From Ligilactobacillus faecis (GTDB lineage: Bacteria; Bacillota; Bacilli; Lactobacillales; Lactobacillaceae), in the NCBI RefSeq assembly GCF_029889745.1, contig NZ_CP123639.1, positions 1,276,501 through 1,340,500 of the forward strand: 64,000 nt of DNA, in the 5' to 3' direction. Below, piece by piece: positions 45,201-53,513 of this stretch. Numbering within the stretch: position 1 is the first letter of the stretch; each line of letters begins with the position of its first letter. The notes beneath the pieces were generated by a model, which saw nothing but the letters and a program-made list of their open reading frames with translations, made no database searches and was not told where the DNA came from. A program made the position numbers and the translations under genes.

Positions 45201-48200
45201 TACTAGCGCATCGGAACAAGCAAATGAGATCAACCAAAAAGTTAGTGCAGAAGTCGAGCAGACCCGTAATAGTCAAGTTGCTGCGGATAGTCTAGCTAAA
45301 GAAGCTATGACTTATGCGAGCGAGGCAAGTACGTTGTTATTACTGGCTGATTCAGTAGCTTCGCAAGCTGAGCGCTATGTGACTGCTTTAAACCAAGCTA
45401 AAGTAGCTGAAGAAGCGGCAACTAAAGTAAATACTGTTAAAGCAAATGTCGAAAAATATTTGCATCAGGCAAGTGAAGCAAACAGTACGGCTCAAGTGCT
45501 CACACAAACTGCTAAAGCTAAGAAAGAAACAGCAACCGAGGAGACTGCTCGTTTAGCGAGTCTAGTAGCCGAATTGACGCAAATGGCAAGTGAAAATCCG
45601 CAAAATAGCGGAGTCGCTACAATTTTAAAAAAAGCAACGAGTCTTGCAAGTACGGCTAGTGTAGCTGTGAACCAAGTCAACGATCTCGCGACGACTGCAG
45701 TAAGTGCTGTTGCCGAAGCAATGGCCAAATATCCTGAAGTTCTAGCGCAAGAAAACTTGAGCAACAGTGAAGCTAGCGAAGCAACTAGTGTCGCAAGTGC
45801 TGCTCAAAGTTTCGCCCTCAAGGCAGCTAAAGAAGAGACTGACAGTTTAGTGACAGTAGCTAGTGAGGTCGCTACCAAAGCTGAGCTTACTGAACAGACA
45901 GCTGCTAGTGCTGCTGATAAAGCAACTAGTGCAGCTGAACTTACCGCAACGACTGTGGAAAAAATGAAAGTTCCTCAAGCAATGTTAGTCCAAGTTTTAA
46001 ATAAGTTACAAAATGCTAAAACACAAGCTCAGCAGTATTTAGAAGCCGAAAAATATGGTTTAGCTGCTCTTTTGGCTAAAGAAGCTACATTGCAGGCTAG
46101 TCAAGCTGTTGATTCCGCCAAAGGGGAAGTAGAACAGGTTGCTAGTGATACAAGTACAGTTGCAAAAAAGGCACAAGCTCAGGCAGAGCGCAGCACGGGC
46201 GCTGAAACTATGCTAACTTCATTAGCTGAGCAGATCGCAAGTTTAGCAAGTAAATATCCGACTAATGCTGACCTAGAGGTTTTGAACGAGCGTGCGGTAA
46301 AGACTAGTGAACAAGCAACCGAGGCTATAAGTGAAGCTGTGAGTGTAGCGGCGGTAGCATCTAGTGCAGCCAGTGCTACTAGTGTAAATTATCAAGCTGT
46401 TCGTAACACGCAATTACTCGCAAGTGCAGCCTTAAGTGAGGCCACGAGTGCAACGGTCGCAGCGCAAAGTTTTGCTTCTTTAGGGGATGTGACTAAAGTT
46501 TCTAGTGCGGCGAGTGTCGCAAGTGTTGCCGCTAAAAAAGCCACTAGTGCACAACAAACTGCGCTAGAAAATAAAACAAAGGCAAGTCAAGCTGCTGTTT
46601 CAGCGACTGAAGCAACAACAACGGCCCAACAAAAACAAAGTCTAGTCGCTAATGCTGTTTTTGAATTACAAGAGCTAGCCAGCCAAGCAAAACGTTATGC
46701 TAACGCTCTAGCACAGGCGGAGCTGGCCGCCTCAGAGGCTGATCGCGCTGATACTGCTAAAAACAATGCAACTGAGCAAGCTGAACAAACAAGCGAAGCG
46801 AGCGCAACGATTGCTAGTTTAGCTGGGCAAGCACAAGCCAAGGCAACTATCGTTCAAAGTTTAGCAACAAAAGCAGAACCGCTCGTGGCTAAGATCGCCA
46901 GTTTAGCGGACAAATATCCAACGATATCACAATTAGCTAGCGTTTCAAAAGCAGCTACAGATGCTAAAAAAGGACTTGAAACAAATGCAACTGAAGCAAC
47001 TAGTGCAGCAAGTGAAGCTTCAAATAATGCCAAAGAAGTTGTTTCCATGGTCGCACTTGCTGATACGGCTAAAGAACAAGCAGATCTAGCTGCAAGCAAT
47101 GCCGAAAAAGCCTTTAGTCAGGCAACTAGTTATGCTGTTTTAGGCGCTGAGAGCCAAGCCACAAGTGCTGCTAAAAGTGCGAGTGAAGCTGCCACACAAG
47201 CAGAGCAAGCTAAAGCTAAAATTACAACTGTTTTAGGAAAAGCCTTACCAAAACTAAAACAAACATCTGAAGCTGCGAAAATAGTTGAGCAAAAGCAAAG
47301 CCAAGCTGAAACGACGCTCCAAAAATTAGCAGAGCTTGCTCAGGACGCTGAACGATACGCGAATGCATTCTCACAAGCAGAGCAAGCTGAACTTTTAGCT
47401 AAAAAAGCCACAAGTTCTAAGGAAGACGTAACAAAGGCAGCAACGCAAATAAATGGATCAGTTGAGCAAACAGCAGCTGTCCTCCCTGCGACAGACAGTG
47501 CAGCTACTAAGACAAATGATTTGGGAACGGATGCAACGAAATTGGCAACTTTGATCACTTCATTAGCGCAAAAAGATCCTGCTGTCTTTGATTCATTGGC
47601 GGTACCAAGAAAAAACTCAGAAGCTAAGGCCAAAGCAAATAGTGCAGTCAGTGAAGCCACAAGTGCTTTAGCTCAAGCTCAAAGTGCTGCTAGTGTAGCT
47701 AGTGATGAGTATGACAAAGCACGTCAAGCAGAAGACAAGGTGAGTTTAGCGGCTAGTGAAGCTACAAGTGCTGCCACTTTAGCACAAAGCTATGCCGTTT
47801 TAGGCGATGCAAATAATGCCACAAGCGCAGCTATGAAAGCAAGTTTAGCTTTTGCTGTGGCCAATGAAGCTAAAAAAGAGGCTACGACTGCTTTAGCTCA
47901 AGCCACTCAAGCTCAAAAAGAGGCCACTCGCGCAAATTCTCAAGCCATAGCAGCTCAAGCTAAAGCTACAGAGGCTGTAACTGAGTTAAATAGACTAAAA
48001 GAACTCACAACGCGATATGTTAATGCTTTAGCTCAAGCCACTCAAGCTGAGAAAACGCGGGGGAAAGTCCAAGAGTTCAGTGACGAGCTTAAGCCATTTG
48101 TAAGTCAAGCTAGTGTTGCAGCTCAGGAAGCTTTAGCTTTAGCTACGAGCGCAAGTAGTGGAGATGCAATAGCTAATGCAGGCGTTAAAGCGCCAGAACT

Positions 48201-51200
48201 AGTAAACATGCTGACAACTCTTGCAAGTGAACATCCAGATATTTCTGAGCTTGCAAAATTAAGTGAGCAAGCGCAAACGGCAAAAACACAATTCGATACA
48301 GAGCTTGCAACGACGCGGTCTGCTGCTAGCGAAGCGACTACTTTTGCAAGTTTAGCTACGACAAAATATTTGGCAGTTAGTGCGGCTGATTCGTTAGTAG
48401 ATCTAAGTGTCAATGAAGTCAATAGTACTGCTAGTGCCGCTAAAAGTTATGCTTTAGCTGGCGCTGAGAGCCAAGCTGCAAGTTCAGCGCATTTGGCTAG
48501 TCTGAGCGCAGCAAAAATAAATGATGTTTATTCTAATGCTTCAAATGCGGCCAAAGAAGCTAAACTCCAATTTGAGCAGAGTTCACAAGCTGAACAAGCA
48601 GGAAAAACGAGTGCAACCAAAGCCCGTTCAATGCTTGAAAAACTAAATGATCTTTTGAAGACAGCTAAGCTTTATGTAAAAGCTGATGAACAAGCCAATC
48701 TAGCTGAAAAGACAGGGTTGGCGCTTAAAGCGACAAAGATGCAAGTTGATAGTGATGTTGCAAAAGTAAGTATGTCAGCAAGTGCAGCCCAAGCTTTGGC
48801 GAAGAATGCAGATGCAAACGCTCAACAAATTGCTCATTTGAAAGCTGAAGCGACCGAATTGACAAAAGCCCTTGGCGAACTTGCAAATAACGTAGCAATA
48901 CCAAAACTTGAAGAATTAGCTAAACAAGCTCTGACAACTCAAAAACAAGTTGTTGAAGTAGCAAATAGGGCGGATAAGTTAGCAACGAAAGCGACAAATA
49001 CAGCTAGTGATGTCATGCAAGCATTGAAAACTACGAGTGAAGTTGCGGCAACAGTCACCTCTCTTGGAGCGAAAGCCACTCATTTGGCAAGTACCGCAAG
49101 AAGTTATGCTGTGCTAGGTGATGTTGCCAAAGCAACTAGTGTCGCGCAAGCTTTGCTTGAACTTTCAGCTGAAGCCGATGAATTAAAAGAACAAAATAAA
49201 GCAACACCGAGTCAAGCTGAGAATAGAGCAAAGGAACTTTCAGAGGACGTAAAAAAGGTGGTTGAGCAACACGATCAAGCTAGTTTAGCAGTTACACAGT
49301 TAGCTAAATTAAAAGAACAAGCTAAACATTATGTTCAAGCTGCTCTTTATGCCTCAAGTGCCCAAGAAGAAGTCAAAACAGCAGTTGGGCTAAAAGATAA
49401 GCTAGCTAGTTATGCTACGCAAGCTAGTGAAGCGGTCAGTGATGTTTTGAATTTAGCTCCAAAAGCTTCAAGTGCTGCAAAAAAAGCACAAAATTTAGCT
49501 TCTAAAGTAAATGAATTAGTGGCACAGATCACTTTATTAGCAACTGACCCTGATAATGAGAAGTTGACTGCTAGCGCTCAACAAGCAAAAGAACTGCAAA
49601 AGCTCGCCCAAGGAGCTCTTAGTGAAGCGCTGAGTGCTGCAGAGGTCGCACAAAATAGCGCGCATGAAACGAGTGCACAGTACGCGCTTATCAGTGAGGC
49701 TGATCTGTTGGCTAAACAAGCTGTAGCTAAAGCTCAAAGTGGTGCTGATCTAGCTAAGAGTTACGCCGCTTTAGGAAACGATAGTCAAGCTTTAAGTGTT
49801 ACTACAAGTGTCAAGAAAGCTGGGGCTAAGGTTAGTGCAGCTGAAGCAAAAGCTAGACCGAGCGTAAGTCAAGTTATGCAAAATAAGCAGGCAGTTGCAA
49901 AAGAAACTCGCAAAGTTTTACAAAAAGAACAACAAGTAGATTCGGTCGTAACGCAACTAGCTAAATTACTAAGTGACGTCACGCACTATAACCAGGCTAA
50001 GATGCAAGCGCAGAGTTTAGCCGAGCTAGCTAAGTTACAGGCTGCTAAACTTTTAAACACGGATCATACGAGCCAGGCTTATAAAGCAGCCCTTGCAGCG
50101 ACTTCATTAGCTTCCAATACAGCCCTAGTGGCTGAACAGGCCCAAACAAGTAGCGCGCAAGTTCCAACGCTCTTAGCCCAGATCACCTCTTTAGCTGAAC
50201 AGAAACCAGCTGATCAAAAATTAGCAGAATTTGTCACAAAAGCAAATGAAGCAAAACTTGCAGTAACTTCAGCTTTGCAAGCGATCAACGATGCTAACAC
50301 GACAACTACGCATTTAGCAAGTGAAGCAGAAAAAAATTATCAAGCCACGAGTCAGGCTGAACAAGATGTTCGAAAGATTGGAGCTCAAGTAACTAGTGGA
50401 GCGAGTGAGGCTCAAAGTTATGCTTTGGCGGGGGATCTAGCTCAAGTGAAAAATGTGGCTAAAGAAGTTGATTTAGCGACGAGCCAAGCTGAACTAGCTA
50501 GTCAAACAGCTAAAGAAGCTGCTACAAAAGCACAGCAAAATGCTACAGACGCTTTAACGGTAGCTGAAGTAGGGCAAGCACAAATGGTGCAGTTGGAACA
50601 AGCATTAGCTAAGTTAAATGAACTAAAAGCGAATTTAGCAGACTATGTCAAAGCACGTGAGCTCGCTAAAGGAGCTAAAGAAATGGCTACAAACGCACAA
50701 CAAGCTCATGTAAAAAGTACAGAACAAGTGGCTCAGAGCGCTAAAGAAGTCGCGAAGATCCAAGCTTTAGGTGCGATGGCAAACGAGCTAGATACTAAAG
50801 TCAAAGCAGAGCTCAGCCAAGTTCCTGTACTAGTAGAGGCGGTCACATCAGCTGCGCAAGTTTATCCAGAAGCAGTCGAACTTGCTGATCTAAGCCAAGA
50901 AGCGTTGAGCTTACAAGCAAGTGGAGCTGTGCTTGCAAGCGAAGTTGCTGAGAGCAAAACTTTTGCGTCAGCTTTAGATGAGGAGGTTCAAAAACTACAT
51001 CGCTCCGCCCAAACAGAGCTAAAACTTGCAAGTGAAGCTACAAGCGAAGCAGTAAGCACAGCTGATGTTGTCCAAAATCATGCTTTGACAGGAACACTGG
51101 CTCAAGTGCTAAGTGCGGCTGAACATACTAGTGAAGCAACAATTAAAGCAAGTGACGCTGAAGAAAACACACGTGCGCTCGTAGAGGCTGTTGACCACAA

Positions 51201-53457
51201 AGGAGATATGGCAGAGTCCCTAGCAAAAGAAGCACAGGCAAAAAAAGTTGAGTTAGAGCAACTTTTAGCGAAATTATCGCAACTGGGCACAAAAGCAAAA
51301 CAACTTTTAGACCAAGCAAAACATACTGTGCAAGAAAAAGTCGTTGCAGAAAAGCTCAAAGCTACTAAAGGCGAGCTGGCTAACTATCTTAAATTGGCGA
51401 GTGAAGCAGTGGTAAAAGCCCAAGACAAAGCAACACAAGCTAAGCACGCTGCTACTAAAGTCAAAGAGCTCGATCCTCGTTTGCTTTCAGTAGTCGAAGA
51501 TATCTCAGCGCTTGCGAAAATAGCGCCAACTAATGATGGTTTACAACACTTAAAGGCGTTGGCACAAACGATAAAATCTGATACCTTTGAAGTTCCTAAA
51601 GAAGCAGAGTTGACTGCCACAGAGGCGTCTGTTCTAGCTGAAGCTACGAAAAAAGCTTATCAAGCTGTGCGTGAGGCTAACTTACGCGTAGAGTTAGCTC
51701 CAAATGATCCCCAAAAAGCTTTTGAGGCGCTAGAAAAAGTAAAAGCTCTAACGCCGAAAGTAGTTGAACAAGCTACCAAGGCTTTACAAAAAGCGCAAAG
51801 TACACAAGCCAAACGAGATTTATTTGAACAAACTTTAGCACAGTTAGAAGGCATGAAAGCTCAAGCTGAGCGTTATGCACAGGCAGAAGCCAAAGCGCAC
51901 GAGATCGAGGCGACAGCACTTGAAATCAAAAATCTGGCGAGCGCTAGTTATGCTAGCCAAGCAAGTAGTGCAGCTAGTGTAGCTAAAGCTGCAACTGCTC
52001 AAACCGTCACTTTAGCTTCGCAAATAAAAGCTTTGTTAAAAGAGCTCAAAGAAAACCCGACGGAGCTGATGCAAGTCGTTACACAGTTGACTACGAAAGC
52101 TAGTCTAGTTGATTTAGAAGCGACTAAAGACCTTGCAGCTGTGACTCAAGCGCTGTCAGACTTTGCCCAAGTTAAAACTACGGCTACTAATGTTGCTAAA
52201 GAAGCAGTGCGTGCGGCCAAAACAGGCGCGTTAGAAGCAGTTACGAGTTTGGCCACTGTCGTCAGTGAAGTCGCGCAAAAGAGCGCGCGAGCCCAACAAA
52301 CAGCTCAGACTAAAGCCGAAATGGCCGGCAAGGCAGCTAAAAATGCGCAGGCGCTCGTGAGTGAGATGACTAAATATTTAGAGCAAGTCAAAGATAAGTT
52401 GGCAACTCAAACCCAAGCTAAAGAAAATGAGAAAAAAACGAGTTTAGCAGATCAATTCCAAAGAAAAGCGCAAGAATTAGCGGATCTTTCACGCACAGTC
52501 ACAAGTTATGCTAAAGATCTGAGCCTGATCTTAAGTGAAGCTGATGTCTTTGCTTTAAAGGCCCAAAAGAGTGCTAAGCAAACGCGTGAGGCAATGGCGT
52601 TAGCTGCGAGCTTGTTTACTTCAATGGCTCAAAGCAAAGTGAGTTCTTTAGCTGAAAAACAAGCTCAAAGTATTGCTTCGACAGCCAAATTGACTTTTAA
52701 AGAGTTTAGACTTGCACAACAACAAGTAACAGTTGTTGCTGATGAGCATCGTTTAGGCGTTACGACGCTTGGAGTGCTTGAGCAAACATTAAAAGAGGTC
52801 GATGCTGAAGCTAAAAATGATGTAAGTAAGGCCTTTGAACTCACTAAAGTAATAGAGCGAGCGCTTGCAAAAGCACGCAAAGCTCAATTTGAACTTCAAA
52901 ATATTTTGGCTAAAGCTAAAGAAGCTAAACAAAATGTTGTAGCTCATGCGCAAAGTGCAGCTGAATATGAACAACAGACGCTTGCGCTCTTAACTTTGCT
53001 GAAAAATAAAGCTAAAACTTCAGCTGAGTTGCCTACCGAAAAACAAAACCAAAAAGAAACTTTAACGTCTGATGTTCCTAACAGTTCAGAAGAAAAGACG
53101 CTTAAAAAAGAATCGACTAAACAGTCACCGTTAGTTTTAGCGCAAAGCCCAACTAAAGAAGAGGTAGCTAAACGACCACAAACTAGTGAAGTTGAAACTC
53201 GGCCAGTTGTTCTAGTAAAGGAGTCAATTAAAAAAGAACTAGCTGAAGTGGTCAAACGACCGCAAACTAATGAAACTAGAAAGCAGCCAGTCGCTTTAGG
53301 AAAGAGACCAGTTCAGGAAAAACTAGGTAAAGTAGCTGAATTACCACAAACTGGTGAAACTAAAGCTCAAGCGACTCCGCTATCAGGACTAGGTGTGCTC
53401 AGTGCAAGTTTATTAGGACTTTTAGGTTTAGGTAAAAAACGTAGAAAAGAAAAATAA
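39220..53457 (+). CDS. Giant Ala/Ser-rich LPxTG surface adhesin with 219/220-residue repeats
   Basis: 4745 residues from ATG 39220 (GGGGG upstream; an in-frame ATG at 39166 lies inside gtfB). Layout: signal peptide with the KxYKxGKxW motif (KMYKAGKSW, 18-26) and likely cleavage after VKA (46-48); Ser/Thr/Pro-rich stretch to ~285; pectate-lyase-like beta-helix adhesive domain ~288-810 (VADVTTAEEFQKALGSNGIK..INGNGHQIDFND); a small beta-domain to ~905; then a helical Ala/Ser-rich region to ~4600, much of it regular repeats; then a C-terminal sorting signal LPQTG (4708-4712), hydrophobic span and KKRRKEK tail. I noticed no Cys. It is expected to be glycosylated by the two upstream enzymes and sortase-anchored. 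KxYKxGKxW adhesins usually use SecA2/SecY2, but no such genes are nearby. Confidence 0.93.
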   Translation: MKKKENLFSEGKLKKRYKMYKAGKSWVVAPLVFAAFGFFELGVSPVKADQVETKTKNVEDMSVYTVSAPLGQQEFVLPQTDTSEAKEARNRATSDEKNQIQPDSSGEAVEQDPSDTTTSLAEAPTNDKEVTSSTSGVKEMPASVGSASEQPVASTTKKENLLVSEPTGSVSSTAQVELSPVPSPSATTTPTSENTLARAQVVSQKETRSAEAATFSQADSVMPKSLADQELTKDVTKVEAEQLQRIRTVSLLAKEKEVVASASFVDANAQAEVTPSADLLGENGSQLVTVADVTTAEEFQKALGSNGIKTINLQADIDYGAKYSGTQWFDQIRDLTINGNGHQIDFNDAHIVFYTKSSQAMDLTLNDLTLYAYWGWGAFSINSKSGASYLDEGVKQTIKFNNVNYYGSQTVNTKTATVVLAGKSTFVSGPNYTSKFRNDVAVQPYQQNFELSALEIEPNAQITLQTDRGGNIYINNNGTPHFTVGKNATVNIIQTNDGTKSQGEKSSALIYTRGAVTFDEGSTVNIDIKNADRYRRNTDSVIYINNGSLTLKKGAVVTVGKNSDGDLQRTLIYLNGADSKIVLAENAQLKLTNEKGLKTTNDIYMYNGGVIRINGKGAKLDIKNSGDTDYGNVYIGGAGNVFVNDGGTLSIQNKAEKENTLLYTYGSATLSFGKGANVELKGSGAGKTTLITAASNSKISLYRPDDVTFDNTSAGLASKLFDFSGELKADFVTIQSDPTGVKVGPFKEASYLLDKAGTSNSTTANVIGLDQAVTLAGKNLANKLGQARFLQYSTDGMQNTLTLADADKITPKTTRLSGTTSPDAYVTVNYYEDGQLEQIPELNYSLTAPTETTPDYLVRADKQGAWVIELPVSLAADKILVASSIHNLTPAYKTAFVAGSKVAVDSLAAKAVGIAAVVEHAASQAQAVTLKASDVQGSKDRATSVATQANAYQSLATAELMAGSKAASYATAALQASLTASDAQSANDQNVMQSAASAQTSYAELATSEVGNATIASANAKRALKKVEDNLSALQSNATTFIKVNSSLINSNISKIVAGINRDNATLQNAQIKAGPKKQEISNAAEALNSAAKVLQEIARTDSTFKDEAQTKASQYTSEATTLLHELTANGSLEDLRLVSDAYDQTLSAASEQASDFSKALSYYANGELSSAAQSIAQADSAGITEKVQALKQHFEALNEYMTGRFPKQVAALDSLTARANVASATAYIETTALQSKEQQAKIAQLFKAVIADKAALQATNAELVSLQEKLTKFTDGYPDDEKLTSVATALNSVASQFAQAKAQMDTAESQASQATTEATKSLKNTESTKKIFDMQVQTDAKTAAEQLPGFMVTYSNEMKSALSLAELAGSLAKRASTAALITLGSAKMALQEATKIFTENKTKEIAEQKKAVMQAVTEVANTQNEVTPQVTAVTSQAEQTQTQVDSAKTTLTQINEMTKEHLALPEVASEVAKAQSTAQVVSRAADRLAESARAAITAQSNVATMGSEARQASASVDNALSLAQSAATQARSLASQTAMQVALDSEASIASQAQVTAHEAVLSAQSSANKAEDVLTSLATLKLQTGNLAAQIKRAVTELALNKQKIQRALDLAAARSYAQLASTAASQAQVTETTAESELERARLAQSQATSSATEVNALAGQTKELLAKVATIATKLSELTAPHVDNTGFMHEVAQASNATAKASLADLTISQATTLASSAASDASSAYQAASTAKKTVSLEASTASSAAKEATSYAVVGDKDHASSAASVASQAKSRATSADQTVSQATKQAQAAEKLASQAAQRALDAKMQASEALAKIETADSNALAYLAAGSYATKARQAFENTRTAAVQINEQATQVGQMFTKTNELLDAATENVAQTEMKTPQILALAKTASDLAAKYPAVEGLMTEGTKASSAAMQASVATSAAQALTAQIQTLKQANAKHEQVASKAQQIASLAVSAASSANSVATSQAKLGAVLETKSAAKEATSASEQANEINQKVSAEVEQTRNSQVAADSLAKEAMTYASEASTLLLLADSVASQAERYVTALNQAKVAEEAATKVNTVKANVEKYLHQASEANSTAQVLTQTAKAKKETATEETARLASLVAELTQMASENPQNSGVATILKKATSLASTASVAVNQVNDLATTAVSAVAEAMAKYPEVLAQENLSNSEASEATSVASAAQSFALKAAKEETDSLVTVASEVATKAELTEQTAASAADKATSAAELTATTVEKMKVPQAMLVQVLNKLQNAKTQAQQYLEAEKYGLAALLAKEATLQASQAVDSAKGEVEQVASDTSTVAKKAQAQAERSTGAETMLTSLAEQIASLASKYPTNADLEVLNERAVKTSEQATEAISEAVSVAAVASSAASATSVNYQAVRNTQLLASAALSEATSATVAAQSFASLGDVTKVSSAASVASVAAKKATSAQQTALENKTKASQAAVSATEATTTAQQKQSLVANAVFELQELASQAKRYANALAQAELAASEADRADTAKNNATEQAEQTSEASATIASLAGQAQAKATIVQSLATKAEPLVAKIASLADKYPTISQLASVSKAATDAKKGLETNATEATSAASEASNNAKEVVSMVALADTAKEQADLAASNAEKAFSQATSYAVLGAESQATSAAKSASEAATQAEQAKAKITTVLGKALPKLKQTSEAAKIVEQKQSQAETTLQKLAELAQDAERYANAFSQAEQAELLAKKATSSKEDVTKAATQINGSVEQTAAVLPATDSAATKTNDLGTDATKLATLITSLAQKDPAVFDSLAVPRKNSEAKAKANSAVSEATSALAQAQSAASVASDEYDKARQAEDKVSLAASEATSAATLAQSYAVLGDANNATSAAMKASLAFAVANEAKKEATTALAQATQAQKEATRANSQAIAAQAKATEAVTELNRLKELTTRYVNALAQATQAEKTRGKVQEFSDELKPFVSQASVAAQEALALATSASSGDAIANAGVKAPELVNMLTTLASEHPDISELAKLSEQAQTAKTQFDTELATTRSAASEATTFASLATTKYLAVSAADSLVDLSVNEVNSTASAAKSYALAGAESQAASSAHLASLSAAKINDVYSNASNAAKEAKLQFEQSSQAEQAGKTSATKARSMLEKLNDLLKTAKLYVKADEQANLAEKTGLALKATKMQVDSDVAKVSMSASAAQALAKNADANAQQIAHLKAEATELTKALGELANNVAIPKLEELAKQALTTQKQVVEVANRADKLATKATNTASDVMQALKTTSEVAATVTSLGAKATHLASTARSYAVLGDVAKATSVAQALLELSAEADELKEQNKATPSQAENRAKELSEDVKKVVEQHDQASLAVTQLAKLKEQAKHYVQAALYASSAQEEVKTAVGLKDKLASYATQASEAVSDVLNLAPKASSAAKKAQNLASKVNELVAQITLLATDPDNEKLTASAQQAKELQKLAQGALSEALSAAEVAQNSAHETSAQYALISEADLLAKQAVAKAQSGADLAKSYAALGNDSQALSVTTSVKKAGAKVSAAEAKARPSVSQVMQNKQAVAKETRKVLQKEQQVDSVVTQLAKLLSDVTHYNQAKMQAQSLAELAKLQAAKLLNTDHTSQAYKAALAATSLASNTALVAEQAQTSSAQVPTLLAQITSLAEQKPADQKLAEFVTKANEAKLAVTSALQAINDANTTTTHLASEAEKNYQATSQAEQDVRKIGAQVTSGASEAQSYALAGDLAQVKNVAKEVDLATSQAELASQTAKEAATKAQQNATDALTVAEVGQAQMVQLEQALAKLNELKANLADYVKARELAKGAKEMATNAQQAHVKSTEQVAQSAKEVAKIQALGAMANELDTKVKAELSQVPVLVEAVTSAAQVYPEAVELADLSQEALSLQASGAVLASEVAESKTFASALDEEVQKLHRSAQTELKLASEATSEAVSTADVVQNHALTGTLAQVLSAAEHTSEATIKASDAEENTRALVEAVDHKGDMAESLAKEAQAKKVELEQLLAKLSQLGTKAKQLLDQAKHTVQEKVVAEKLKATKGELANYLKLASEAVVKAQDKATQAKHAATKVKELDPRLLSVVEDISALAKIAPTNDGLQHLKALAQTIKSDTFEVPKEAELTATEASVLAEATKKAYQAVREANLRVELAPNDPQKAFEALEKVKALTPKVVEQATKALQKAQSTQAKRDLFEQTLAQLEGMKAQAERYAQAEAKAHEIEATALEIKNLASASYASQASSAASVAKAATAQTVTLASQIKALLKELKENPTELMQVVTQLTTKASLVDLEATKDLAAVTQALSDFAQVKTTATNVAKEAVRAAKTGALEAVTSLATVVSEVAQKSARAQQTAQTKAEMAGKAAKNAQALVSEMTKYLEQVKDKLATQTQAKENEKKTSLADQFQRKAQELADLSRTVTSYAKDLSLILSEADVFALKAQKSAKQTREAMALAASLFTSMAQSKVSSLAEKQAQSIASTAKLTFKEFRLAQQQVTVVADEHRLGVTTLGVLEQTLKEVDAEAKNDVSKAFELTKVIERALAKARKAQFELQNILAKAKEAKQNVVAHAQSAAEYEQQTLALLTLLKNKAKTSAELPTEKQNQKETLTSDVPNSSEEKTLKKESTKQSPLVLAQSPTKEEVAKRPQTSEVETRPVVLVKESIKKELAEVVKRPQTNETRKQPVALGKRPVQEKLGKVAELPQTGETKAQATPLSGLGVLSASLLGLLGLGKKRRKEK
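43828..51735 (+). repeat. At least twelve tandem diverged repeats, period 657-660 bp, in the adhesin gene
   Basis: The anchor motif SYAxLGD or its equivalent begins at 43828, 44488, 45148, 45808, 46468, 47128, 47788, 48445, 49102, 49759, 50416 and 51076: six 660-bp steps, four 657-bp steps and a final 660. Each 219/220-residue unit has the same order: Y..A..QA helix, LASKYPxxxxL segment, SAAS-rich helix, SYAxLGD, ASSAAxxAS helix. Sequences are well diverged, so the array looks old rather than a recent expansion. Weaker copies probably flank it. Confidence 0.85.
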
Positions 53458-53464
53458 GGGATGC

Positions 53465-53505
53465 AAAAAGGCTAGACTGCCACTTTAGGCGGTCTAGCCT
53501 TTTTA
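53465..53505. terminator. Bidirectional terminator after the adhesin
   Basis: 13-bp stem AAAAAGGCTAGAC / GTCTAGCCTTTTT with a short interior. It lies between the adhesin (+) and the permease (-). Confidence 0.9.
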
Positions 53506-53513
53506 TTTAAAGA

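Noticed and set aside
47340-47660. Minus-strand frames inside the adhesin gene (also at 45492, 46854, 48123, 51102, 52944 and others)
   Set aside because: Repetitive Ala/Ser codons make the opposite strand lack stops; none has a ribosome site or domain.
43828-51735. CRISPR array or satellite DNA
   Set aside because: The 657-660 bp units are coding, diverged and in one open frame, with no short identical repeats and spacers.
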